A stretch of DNA of 64,000 bases from positions 1 to 64,000 of the forward strand of contig CAJNYU010000019.1 in assembly GCA_905331475.1 (NCBI GenBank), in the 5' to 3' direction. Under the pieces are notes generated by a model. The model had not been told where the DNA came from and made no database searches. It was given only the letters and a program-made list of their open reading frames with translations. A program made the position numbers and the translations under genes. Source of the DNA: Rotaria socialis (lineage: Eukaryota; Rotifera; Eurotatoria; Philodinida; Philodinidae). Shown in pieces: positions 1 through 10,913 of this stretch (positions are counted from its first letter, which is position 1; every line of letters begins with the position of its first letter).

Positions 1-149
1 TGACTTGGTGCGTAAGCGGCCCCAAAAAATTGTACAAAAATCACAAAAAAATGTATGGATGTCACGAATAAAATTCAGCGTAATTAAAAAAAAAAAAAAA
101 ACAAATATATAGTATATTCTTCGATATACTTCTTTTATTGAATTTAAAA

Positions 150-395
150 TAAATATGAACATTTCTATTCATTTATATCGAATTAAATTATTGTTAATGA
201 TGTTCATAACCAATGATGATTGTATAGGTCTTGATCGTAATAATAAACATTTCGCACAACTCAATTATAAAAACCCGGAAGCTCTAGATAAAAATATTAT
301 TATCATCTATGTTATTACGATCAAGACCTATAGAATAATCACTGGTTATGAATGTCATAGGATAGAAATTAATAGAAATATTCATTTTTTTGATT
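150..395. repeat. Foldback inverted repeat in the tubulin intron
   Basis: Two arms of about 90 bp (about 150-246 and 302-395) are imperfect reverse complements around a spacer of about 55 bp. Both arms carry CATTTCTATT and TATAGGTCTTGATCGTAATAA in opposite orientation, and both start short ORFs reading MNISI. It looks like a small non-autonomous foldback/MITE insertion; no target-site duplication was resolved. Confidence 0.75.
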
Positions 396-444
396 GAAAG
401 CCCTATTTCTATAAAAATGTAAAAAAAATATTTAGTATATTTAC

Positions 445-835
445 CAAAGACAAAATTGTCCGGACGAAAGAGTTGACCAAATGGACCACTACGTACTGAA
501 TCCATTGTACCCGGTTCGAGATCAACAAGAACAGCGCGTGGTACATATTTTCCACCTAAAACGAGAGAGCAAAAATAAAGATTCGTTTTGTATTTTATCT
601 TCTGCTTACCAGCTGCTTCATTATAGTAAACATTAATACGTTCAAGTTGAAGATCCGAATCACCATGATACGCACCCGTAGGATCAATACCGTGTTCATC
701 CGAAATCACTTCCCAAAACTAGAAATGCATCAAAATTTTATTTATAACAAGATATTCGACTGAAATATATTAACTTACTTTAGAACCAATCTGGTTCCCA
801 CATTGACCAGCTTGCATATGAACGATTTCGCGCAT
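445..835 (-). CDS. TUBB: Beta-tubulin, 5' part (exons 1-3)
   Basis: Beta-tubulin, the GTP-binding subunit of microtubules. Three exons join in frame: 779..835, 610..718 and 445..555. The protein starts [17 protein letters not shown]; the MREI start is the tetrapeptide used for co-translational tubulin mRNA autoregulation in animals. It continues through the [10 protein letters not shown] segment, [13 protein letters not shown] and [18 protein letters not shown], and ends at DNFVFG just before a GT donor. Introns 1 and 2 are about 60 bp. The next exon (expected QSGAGNNWAKG) is not in the window, so intron 3 is at least 444 bp and contains an inverted repeat. About 92 of roughly 445 residues are visible, all conserved. 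Only the 3' part is cut off by the window edge. Confidence 0.95.
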
Positions 836-2444
836 TCTTTTTTTTTCTAATTTTTATTCAAGATATAACAATCTAGTCTTTCTGACAGAAATCTAGAATA
901 TACGGCAAAATCGCAATAGAAATAGGGGGAAATTAATACGAAAAATCGACGTTGAAAACTGCAAAATAAAGGAGAAAAACAACATCACTCTATGACTTTG
1001 TAATGTTGATTCCGTTCGACAGATTTTTTTTATGGCAAATTCTATACTACGCAATCTGTGTCACAAATCTATACTGAATAAATTTTTCGTATAGAATTGT
1101 CAATTTAATTTTTTTTTCTAAGAGACTTTGTCATATAGAAAACGACGTGCACTGGGTATTTTGTATGCTTTTCTACTGATGTGAGTAGTAAATATGATAA
1201 TAAAGAAGAGAAAAAAAAGAAATTTTCTTGTGTGTGATGAATCCGCGGCGGACTTATTTTTCTCTTCTATACACAACTACGCAGTATCGTATCGTATTCT
1301 CTTTCGTTCGCCACAGCATAAAGATAAATGTTTTACGTCGTAATCTTTTGAAGGAAGGAAAAGGTCATCGAGAGCATAATAATGACAACAGATTTTCTTT
1401 TCTCTTATTTTGTATCAGTCAGATGATTATTTTCAACCTATCGGCTAAATTGGTCGGAAAAAAATTGTTGTACAGAATTAATCGTTAGAATTTATAAAAA
1501 TGACGTATATGCATATTCTATATGTCGAAACATTGGCCAATCAGCTTGAAACTGTTTTTTTCTTGAGGATTTATTTTATAATGCAATAATTTTAAAGGGT
1601 TTGAATTTTGCGTCTGTAATTCGTAAGTGAGGTGTTTTTATTGATTCTTTTACTATTTTAAGTAACTAACATACAAAAAAATTTAAAGAAATAATCGGAT
1701 TAAAATCTATTTTTCTTAATCGTAAATGGCATAATTTTAAGCTTATTTTCTAAGATTAAAATCGATTATAATCTGATTGTTTCTATAGATGTTTTTACAT
1801 GAACAAATCAATGAAATTTTATTTATTTGAAATTTTCTAGTAAATAGCCAAATCAAGTTAAATTTGCAAATCCTCCTCAAAGCTATCAGTTCTGCTCGCC
1901 GTTCTATGATGAATATATTTCTGACTTGTTGAAGACTCTTACTATCACTGCTGTTTAATAATCATTAGATAAAGAATTTTAGGTTATTTTTGAATGCACT
2001 GTTCATTGTCATCACCAAGCAGGATGGCAATCATCTTTTGGCAAAGACTAATATCTATAAACAAAAAAAGCTGATATTCCGATAGCCATGATTGCCAATG
2101 ATTGTTTTGATTACAATCAGGAAATATCCTCGTGGAATTTATCTATTCAATAAATCATTGAAGGAACGGTTGTTATTTCCGTTCGGAATACGTGACGAGA
2201 CAACGAAATAAAGAGCAGTGCAGATAATAACTATTGCCAGTTATAGAAACACAGAAAAAACTAAATAATATCTACTGACTCTTTTGATCAGATATGTCTT
2301 GGATTCGCTCTGGAATATATCCACCATAGTGGTGTTGTTCATTCATCTTTTAAAAAAAAACAAGAATATACCTTATACACCCTAGACAATCAAAAAGAAA
2401 TATAAGCTTACGACTATTTCTGACTATCTTGGGCTTTTTACACA

Positions 2445-2537
2445 CTATGGGAATTCAGAAGTTAATTAAAAATGCGATTGTTTCTTCCAATCAGCAACAC
2501 AAATCACATTTTTTAATTCACTTTTTAATTCCCATGG
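2445..2537. repeat. Short hairpin (inverted repeat)
   Basis: Left arm 2445-2477 begins CTATGGGAATTC. Right arm 2504-2536 is its near reverse complement, ending AATTCCCATGG. Arms are about 33 bp with a few mismatches and a 26-bp loop. Possibly a tiny MITE or foldback remnant. Confidence 0.55.
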
Positions 2538-3589
2538 ATTGTACAAAGTCTTACTCCAAATCTCCTGACTCCTTAAATTTTTTTTCTGCCAAATATTAGA
2601 GTAGATAATTTGATCACTTTAAAAATATATTGACAATCACTTTAGATGGGTTTGGTCAATCGAACTCAGTTTTTTTTAGAATAATATGTTTGACTCCGAT
2701 CATATATGCTGCCATGTTGAAACTACTCGTCAAGCGAGTACGCCCCGCCAGCATGAGTACACAAAAGACTCGCTGGAGTACTCGTTTCTGTGTTTCGACA
2801 AAACACCAATGCATTAACACGTAAAAAGTTAAATTACATTGTATAAAAACAAAATGTGATGAAATCAATTAAAAAAATATTAAAAAACTATTTTAATAGA
2901 TGATTCATTTTTGTCCATACAGCGATTGGATATATCAAAGCAGCTACATTTCACTTTGTGAACAGAAAGACAGATAGTCACTTATCATTTTCAACTGCTC
3001 GTTTTTCGAATAAAACTATATATCTATTTTCAATGTAACAATAATTTGATAGCTTTTAATTTCTTAATTTCAGATTAAATTTCATTTCAGATTTGTTAAG
3101 GTTTTTTCTGGTTACTAAATAGCATCAATGATTCATGTCATGAAGTTTCTTTGTTTTGTATAAGGATCGCTTGAACATAAATTTGTTTTCATACACGAAT
3201 CGAATCAAAAATTCATTCAATAATTTTAAAATTAATTGTCCATGCTACTGAGTATACTGTATCGTAACAAATTTTAGTATTCTTTTTTCTGTAGTTTTTT
3301 TGTATCTGTGAATTCATAATGATCAAATCTCTTTTTCGAAAACATTGAGAATTCATTAGTCTTCAATAATATTTTATTATCTTCAATATGTTTGTTAAGT
3401 ATTGTTTTTTGAAACATAATATTTATTTGTGTAATTTATAGACAATAAAATAATGAAGTATCTTAGTATTATAAATTATTTCATTGCACTAAGATAATAT
3501 TGTTGATAGGTTAACGAAATAGAATTCATTTAGTATTAAAATATAGTGAACAAAGTATAGATGAATGAGTAAATCTTGTAAAAAGCTAC

Positions 3590-3730
3590 CAGAGTACTCG
3601 GAAGATACGTGGGTAATACTCATAGAAAACTCAGTTTTATGAGGCGAGTACTACTGATGAGTATTCAAACCCCACGAGTACTCATGAGTACTCGTGGCTT
3701 TTTCTAGCGTGAGTACTTTTTGAGTGCTAC
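3590..3730. repeat. GAGTACTC motif cluster with 26-bp perfect palindrome
   Basis: The decamer ACGAGTACTC and variants recur several times. At 3672-3697 two copies meet head to head to form a perfect 26-bp palindrome (half site CCACGAGTACTCA). A related cluster in both orientations lies about 0.9 kb away at 2725-2790, so the two could be the ends of one element. Confidence 0.6.
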
Positions 3731-5869
3731 CCTATGAATACCTTCACTAGGGTGATAATACAGTTAAATATGGCATGGTCTGTCTGACATAGATTCAAAG
3801 TATACCAACTAACTAATAGTTACGTTGTTGGTGAATATGAAAGCGTGCTTCGGCTGATTCGGAATCATGACTCCCTAAATAGTACAATAGTTCTAGAATA
3901 GACTTTCATTTGAGCAACAACTAATGCATTTATACGGATAAAAATTGCATTGAAAATGATCATACGATAACTTTCTACTATTGAGTTTAAGTCAGTCTTT
4001 CATATATGACATTAGTTGAAAATTCTATTGCGCCATCTTTAGTTTTTATAAAACTATTATCCCCTGTCCGCACAAGCAATCAGTTTCATAACAGAAAGAC
4101 TACTCTTTAATTTTAATTTCACAAACAAGATTCTGTTACAGGATTACGATCATAGATTTTTTCATTAGAGTAGTATATCGTAGTCGAAAAATACTTTATG
4201 CAAATCAAGTGGTTATCAATCTTTCGGAACAAACGCTGATAATTAGTCATTTGTTACAATCACAAGTCTTATATTTCTATTAAATTATTTTAGTTTCCTA
4301 TGAAACTTTTTGTTGACTACATTGAAAAGTTCAACTATTTTTCGCATTTTGGAACTAACGTGTCAGACCAATAGTTGTAGAAAAATCAAATGTATATGGG
4401 ATTTTCATACTTAAGAGCAAGATGAACCGTTATAGAATTGTTGGATTCAACATATAGTACTTCTTTCTTAAAGAAAATTCCTACTCGAGCAATCATTCAT
4501 TAACTACATAAAAATATATGCATCATATAGCAGGCAGCAACATTTATGTGATCATTTATATTCACTATTTTTTAAGTATCATGTTCAAATGAGTAGTTTG
4601 AATGTGTATCACATGATCGATGAGTTCTTCTAAGCCTCATGATTCTGTCAGTTCTACTACTTTCTTTACATTGGTGACAAGAGTTCATGAAACAAGCATC
4701 TCTAATGTTATGTAATACTTGACTTCAAACATAACGACGCCCTCCAAAAATTGACACCTTTCATCAATGATGTATTATGATTCAAAATAATAGCTACTCT
4801 TCGACTTGAACAACTGAATAAAAATGACGTTTTACAAGAACTTTTGTAACGATTCGAGCAATCACTCTATCAAAATATTTTGCTTTCATAATAGAAATGA
4901 GGCAAAACTTATAGTAGCATTGAAATTATATTATATTACGAACGAATGTAAGAGCGATCTCCATGATATTGTTTATTTATTTTGCCTATTGTGTAAAGAT
5001 TCTAGCTTCCTGAGCCAATGCACATCGATGGCATGATCAATGATTGTGAACAACATTCATAATTCCATTCAATTATTTTTCACATTCTAAAGTAATTCTA
5101 TTTCTTGTTCATTGGCAAATCAAGAGCTCGTAGCTAATGAACACAATAAAAGACGGCCATTATGTTGCTAATTGTAAATCGCTGCACTGCTTGAGGCACC
5201 TAAAGTGGGATCTAAACGAAGAGGTACAACATTTAATAGAATATTTGCAAACGAGATCCATTTTGATGAATGCTCTTGGAATCAAGAATAGACTATTTCA
5301 ATTGTCTAATTTACATATATCTGTTAGTCATTTTGTTCTTTTAACTATAGCAAGCATATAAATATCAAAAAATTATTTTCAAACGTCCTTATCTATATAA
5401 AATATTGCGAATGCACCGCACATGTATTCGACGAGAAAACAATATTCTAGTTTTTATTTTCCTAAGAACAAAAGAAATTTTGTGTATAAACGAAAAATGA
5501 CTCTCCGTCTAATCTGCTTGTACCTGAAGTATTTACAGATTTTTTATGTTCATCCTGAATGATGGCAAAATTTTATTTTCTACTCTTATTCGACCATACC
5601 TCGACTGAAATTTATTGTGCAGTATCTGAGCAGCGGGGCCACTAACAGATCTCACGATTAAATCCAATCTAATTAGTTTATTACTAAATAGTAACTCATA
5701 CCAATAGTAGGATACGATTACTAGATTGATTCTCGTGAAATGAACTTCAAATAGAAACAAATTGATTAACGAATCTACAATTATAGCTCTTGTTTTCACT
5801 ACGTTGATCCGACGAAATCATTTGAAGTCGTTCAACAACAGCCGTTGTTAAAGATCTACAAGTTGAATC

Positions 5870-6130
5870 AAAATATTATAAAAAGTGTTGATTTTTCGTA
5901 TACATGACACAAACTCGACACCAGATGATGATCCTTTAATGTATATAGCACCTGCTAAAGTTATTCCAAGCCAACCTGATGGTTTCCAACTACTTTACAC
6001 GTAAACAGATACAATATCTTTCCATTGCTCTTTTGCATAAGTCAATTCAGCTTGACAGCTTTTGGAATCTTGATACGCCTGTGTGAGACAGTAAACAACA
6101 GCCCATGATTTTTCAACACCATCTGCCATG
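5870..6130 (-). pseudogene. TIR-domain fragment, decayed
   Basis: Reading down from a CATAG acceptor at about 6131, the frame gives MADGVEKSWAVVYCLTQAYQ, then S-C-Q-A-E-L-T-Y-A, which matches the alpha-helix after the 'GG(S/T)..AM..g(I/V)..S..v..c.s..Y..S..C..E' part of bacterial/invertebrate-type TIR domains. A TAA at 5995-5997 interrupts it. The same frame then resumes with SSWKPSGWLGITLAGAIYI, the RPSGWLGI motif of that domain class. No N-terminal TIR half was found upstream. TIR domains act in immune signalling or as NADases; this copy cannot make a full domain. Downstream sequence to about 5530 is open but not recognisable. Confidence 0.7.
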
Positions 6131-6844
6131 CTATGAAAAATTTAAACTAAGCATAGAAAATTTGGGTGCGGGTGTGGGTGAACTAAATAACTTCACCCAC
6201 ACCCACATGCATCTCTTTAATCCTTCCTAATTTTAAATTAGATGTAAATTCTTTAGAATTTGCTTCTGAATTAGAATACAAATAGTAAACCAAAAACCAT
6301 TATTATTATTTGCGATTTGACAATCACCTCGAATAGATACAAAGTCAAAATTCATCTGATAAGATCCCGAAGAAGGTCAAATTCATTGATGGAAATCTCG
6401 ACGCGCCGACACTTTCAATATTAAGATATACTTTAGTTATTTTTATTAGATTATATCAATCTAGTATTCAGATTAAAAACCTACCTGATGATGATTGTAA
6501 AAGCATTAACCGAAACAAGTCGTGTGGAGTTTAAAATCGCTAATACTTAAATAAATGCGTATCCTGCTCACACACACACACACATCGCTACTTATACTGT
6601 GGGATCATAGTGCAATTAGTCTTAGAGATGGAAAATCAGTCAGGTATCTACTGGACAATACATCGAAACCTAGTTTCCAGCCAAGCATATATTTATTTCT
6701 ATCAAGCAATACGATCATCGTTCTTTTGCAATTCATCAAGCAGTGTCGACGATATATGGTTGACATATATGAGAACCAACTTGTGTAATGTCTAAGTGAG
6801 AAAATGTAGATGGTAACGAAACATAAATATAGAATACGCATCAC
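6131..6844. other. Gap between TIR fragment and LRR array
   Basis: No recognisable coding sequence. It holds the inverted telomere-like pair at 6164-6213 and a short (CA)n run near 6568-6583. The 3' end of the LRR gene may lie here, because exon 6845-6928 has a usable GTGA donor, but no terminal exon could be identified. Confidence 0.4.
6164..6213. repeat. Telomere-like GGGTGTGGGTG inverted pair
   Basis: GGGTGCGGGTGTGGGTGAA is followed after a 9-bp spacer by its inverted copy TTCACCCACACCCACATGC. The core resembles the TGTGGG telomere unit described for bdelloids. Similar patches occur at 34937, 42825, 47340, 55650 and 57345. Confidence 0.6.
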
Positions 6845-8592
6845 CGAATTGTTGCGCAAAGCATTGGCTAAATGCTGCGCTCCCAGCTCTCCAATTTGAT
6901 TCCAATGAATATCGAGTGTCATGAGTGTCTATGTGCAAAATTGCAGATGATATTGAGAGTAATTAGTACGAAATTATGCTTACTGTGTTGTTTTGTAAAA
7001 CATTGGCGAGATGTTGTGCCCCTTGATCTCCAATTTGATTGAAATGAAGATCAAGTGTGGTGAGTGTCTGTGTAAAAAAGCTTTAGAGGATGATGGGTAG
7101 AATAAATTAGTGAGTTCTATTAACCGTGTTATTTGAGAGAGCATTGGCGAAATATTGCACCCCTTGCCCTTCGATTTGATTGCCCGTGAGATTGAGTGTA
7201 GTGAGTACCTGTAGGAAAATGTGTAGAGAATGATGGTAAAGATCAAGAGAGAATGAGATTCACTGAATTATTTGAGAGAGCATTGGCGAGATATTGTGAC
7301 CCCTCATCACTGATTCTATTAGAAGCGAGGTGCATTTTAATTAGCCCCTAAGTAGAACGTGGAGATAGCAATGCAAGAGAGAAAACAAAGATAATCTTCA
7401 TTGTGTTGTTTATTAAAGCAGTGGCAAGAACTTGTGCCCCTAGATGTCCGATTTCATTACTCCCAAGGTCGAGTGTGTTGAGTGTCTGTGTGAAAAATTC
7501 CTAATGATATTAGAAGAGAAATATGTTTACCGTGTTTGTGTGTAAAAAATTGGCGAGATGTTGTACTTCCGTAGTTCCAATTTGATTTGCACAAATATCA
7601 AGTTTGGTAAGTGTCTATGTGAAAAATTGCAGATGATATTGAGAGTAATTAGTAGAAAATTGTATTCACTGTGTTGTTTTGTAAAGCCTTGGCGAGATGT
7701 TGTGCTCCTACAGCTCCGATTTGATTTCCAGCAAGGTTTAGTGTGGCGAGTGTCTGTACGATGAAGAAAAGATGTTCATGAGAAAGATGCATAGTGAATG
7801 TATTCACCCTATTGCTTGAGAGAGCATTGGCGATATATTTTACTCCAAGCTCTGTAATTTGATTTCTAGCAAGCTCGAGTGTGATGAGCGTCTATAGGAA
7901 AAAGTTCAGATGATCATGAGACAGATAAGAAGAGACTGGGTTTCACCCTATTGTTGGAAAGAGCATTAGCGAGATATTGTGCTCCTTTGTTTTCAATTTG
8001 AGTTCGGTCAAGATTAAGTGTGGTGAGTGTCTGTGTGCAATATGTAGCCAGTAATGAGAATGATATGAGGAATGAGTAGGATTTACCGAGTTGTATGAGA
8101 GAGCATCGGCGAGATGTTCTATTCCTAGATCTCGAATTGGATTTTCATGAGGATTGAGCTCGGCTAGTGTCTGTGAAAAATGTAGATAGTAATGAGAGAA
8201 AGGAAAAGAGAAAGAAAATTTGTGACTCACTAAATTATTTTTGAGAACGTTGGCAAGATATTGTGTCCCGATAGGTCCGATTCTATTTATAGCAAGATTG
8301 ACTGTGGTAAGAGTCTATGTGAACAATGAAGATGACAATGAGACAGATAAGTCGACAATGTAGTTCACCGTATTGTTCTCTAGAATACTAGCGAGATGTT
8401 GTATCCCAGCATTTCTCATTTGATTTGTAGACAAATCAAGTGCGGTGAGTGTCTATATGAAAAAGTGCAAATGATATTAAGAGTAATTAGTAGAGAATTG
8501 TGTTCACTGTATTGTTCTTTAAAGCATTGGTAAGATGTTGTGCCCCAACAGGTCCGATTAAATTTCTAGCGACGTCGAGTGTGATGAATTTC
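6845..8592 (-). CDS. Modular LRR protein: 13 one-repeat exons (NLR/ribonuclease-inhibitor type), partial
   Basis: Thirteen exons, each exactly 84 bp (28 codons, phase 0), encode one leucine-rich repeat each. From the 5' end (high coordinate): 8509-8592, 8369-8452, 8231-8314, 8087-8170, 7947-8030, 7808-7891, 7670-7753, 7531-7614, 7402-7485, 7264-7347, 7125-7208, 6984-7067, 6845-6928. Introns are 45-60 bp. Consensus TLTTLDLxxNQIGxxGAQHL then ANAL.NNT, the RI-like LRR seen in NLRC3/NOD-type proteins. No exon contains a stop. Exon 7402-7485 is followed by AT instead of a GT donor, so its intron may be retained or the gene may be dying. Neither a start codon nor an N-terminal domain is visible above 8592, nor a clear 3' end. 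Role inferred: ligand- or partner-binding scaffold. Confidence 0.85.
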
Positions 8593-9833
8593 TATGTGAA
8601 AAATTCAAACTGTAATGGAATAGGTTATAAGAGAAAAACAATGTTCTAGGTTAGTTATTTTCGTACGCTACGATAAAATATCATCAAAAATTATCGTTCA
8701 ATTATGAAAGTGAGCTAATCAATTTGTGTCTTTTATTGTCTCTTCTGGATAGAAATAAAAGAGCACTGCTCATGATAGTTGACTAAATTTGAATGAATTC
8801 TATTTTTGGTGTCACTTTGATATTGTGAAAGAAGAGTTTGCTGTGTCTTGAATCTTTTGAGTAGACGAATTCTATGCTATATAGTGAAACCTGACTTTGT
8901 GCACATCCCTCTTTAATGAACAGTTTGTTTATCTGAACCCTCTCGAAAATAATCGAGTGATTTTTGTAGAAAAAGAATCTCACCTGTTTAACTTTTCTAC
9001 TATCTTTAGTCATGAAGAGCTCTATTGGTCTCTGCCTGCATTTAGACTTTTTTCATACAAGCACATCGGTTTCGTTAGATGAATCATATCAATTTATTAA
9101 AATGATTTAGGCGATGACGAAAATAAATAAATAAATAAATAAAGGGAATAATCAAGGAGCACCGTGGCTTAACACATTGATGAGCCGATGTACGGGCGCT
9201 TCAAGACCAGTAACTTTTTTATGTGTATGAAATATCTTATCATTAAAATAGATAATAGTGAAAAGAAACAGACAGAAAAATAGGCTTCTACCTGAAGGAA
9301 GCGCACATAGAAAAGATGACCGACTTCAAAAGTCTGGAATATCTCAGAGTACGATTCTATACGACACCTTCTATTTTAAAATTTTCCACGTTCATAGAGA
9401 AATATACAATGATTTTCAGTCGCATTCAGCTATATCGACGGAGCTTACTACTTCAAAGATAATTAATCTGAATGAGCTATTACAATGTAATGCAACTCCA
9501 GTGTTGACTATTAGTTTCACATTTTTTATAACTCTTAAATCGGATCGAGTTTTTGAAAAATCAATCTCAGATATGCACTTATCTTACTGTCAAGATTTGG
9601 GAAAATTTTTCTCATTTCAAAATGATGCTTGAATTCGAGCAACATCTGAACCATTTGAAGTATATCTAATGTTCTACAAGAAAATGATTTATCACCTCAA
9701 AGATTGAGAAGAAATTGGTTGGAGAGTGTGCATCGTACAGTCAGTCACCTTTCAATTGGCGAGACAAGTTCAATTTTACGGAATAGGGGATTCGAAATAA
9801 GGACAAGGAAACCAGTTTTCCAGCCGAACTCTA
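8593..9833. other. Intergenic, no convincing gene
   Basis: Contains an (AAAT)n run at about 9121-9143 followed by a weak tRNA-like promoter pair (TGGCTTAAC and GCTTCAAGACC) and a T6 run, too degenerate to call a tRNA or SINE. An open frame of 124 codons at 9258-9632 (+) is not recognisable. The missing 5' exons of the LRR gene may be here but I could not find them. Confidence 0.4.
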
Positions 9834-9935
9834 TCATGGTTTTTTCGTTGCCAAACACGCCAATCTGTGGTCTTCCAAACAATTTCTGGTGAAAGTGATA
9901 TGGTGAACACAACTATTGTTGATGAGTGGGAGTAA
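9834..9935 (+). pseudogene. Tigger/pogo-like transposase fragment
   Basis: Frame 9834-9932 reads SWFFRCQTRQSVVFQTISGE then SDMVNTTIVDEWE before a TAA. This resembles the segment W(F)xRFxxRHxIxFxTxSGES...VD...V..W between the CENP-B-type helix-turn-helix and the DDE domain of Tigger/pogo transposases. The expected downstream DIFNADETG motif is absent. Only about 33 residues remain, so it is a relic. Confidence 0.5.
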
Positions 9936-10913
9936 TGGCAGCCTGATGTTATTGATGAAACCAGAGAAAATGATGAGGAAGTTGGGTTGCTTCGGAAAGC
10001 ATTGCTGGGCTGAATCTAGAGGCATGTAAGTGAATCCGAACTTTTATTGCAACTCTGACTCAGTATTCAATTTTCGCGTTTGGGACCGAAGCAAATGGAT
10101 GGCCCATAAATATTGAATCCTTTGGCATATAGACGATAGTTTGTTTGTTTTCTATCATCAAGGAGTGATTCTTTTTTTTCATAAAATTCCTTATTCAATT
10201 CTCTTCAAAACCATATTTGAAGCTTAACCATAAAAAGTTACACTGAAGAATCCATTCAAGAGAGTAGTGTCACATATCCAAGATTTTTGTAGAGAATTGA
10301 ATCAGATATCTTTTGAAAAGAGAATCACGCCTTGATTACAGAAAATAAAGAAAGTATCATCTATGTACCAAACGTATCATCATTTATGGTTCACCCGTTA
10401 TTGAAAAAAAAGTCGGATTCAAAAACATTTGACTCCGTAGATATCTGGAGAAACTTGATATGAGGAGTGAACCATTGAAGTAGGCTCTAATGAGGATACA
10501 TATGTGATACTAAATAAACCTCTTTCGGTAATTTTTTCACGGTGCAAATTTCTTACTGGATTCATTCAAATATAAGAAGATTAATATATAAAAACCAAGC
10601 TGGATGAATATTTTCTTGGCAAAAGATAAAACTGTTAATTCATTCGTCAAATCGATTTTTTACATACCTCATCTGAAACGTTGTCAACCATTGTATTTAG
10701 AGATCGTTGAGTCAGACGACAAATATTGTCTCTCCATGATACCTCACATCTGACGCATCCTTGATAGCGAGTACTGTCGATGGGTATTGTATGAAGCCAG
10801 ATCGCTCTCTCACGTGGAACATAGGCACAGGTCACAAACCAGTGTTTATCGTCGAGCCAGAAAGGTGCGCGAAATGATGCAATGAATGACTCAAGACTAA
10901 CAAAACTATTGTT

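Larger units (their letters stand above)
836..5869. other. Long intergenic stretch, no convincing gene
   Basis: No ORF here looks like a protein: candidates of 60-90 codons have AT-driven composition and no recognisable family. The stretch should hold the beta-tubulin promoter just above 835. It contains a 93-bp hairpin (2445-2537), a cluster of GAGTACTC motifs (2725-2790 and 3590-3730) and otherwise featureless AT-rich DNA. Confidence 0.6.

Noticed and set aside
1228..1488. 86-codon ORF (+)
   Set aside because: Composition is AT-driven, no motif, no splice context; likely chance.
4824..5361. Two ORFs of 70-74 codons (+)
   Set aside because: No recognisable motif or homology pattern; neither has a supporting neighbour exon.
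9160..9225. tRNA- or SINE-like promoter (TGGCTTAAC plus GCTTCAAGACC, then T6)
   Set aside because: No acceptor or T-stem pairing could be formed, so it is not a tRNA, and there is no second copy in the window to support a SINE.
9258..9632. 124-codon ORF (+)
   Set aside because: It ends before the Tigger-like scrap at 9834 and shows no transposase motif itself; may be part of the decayed element but unsupported.
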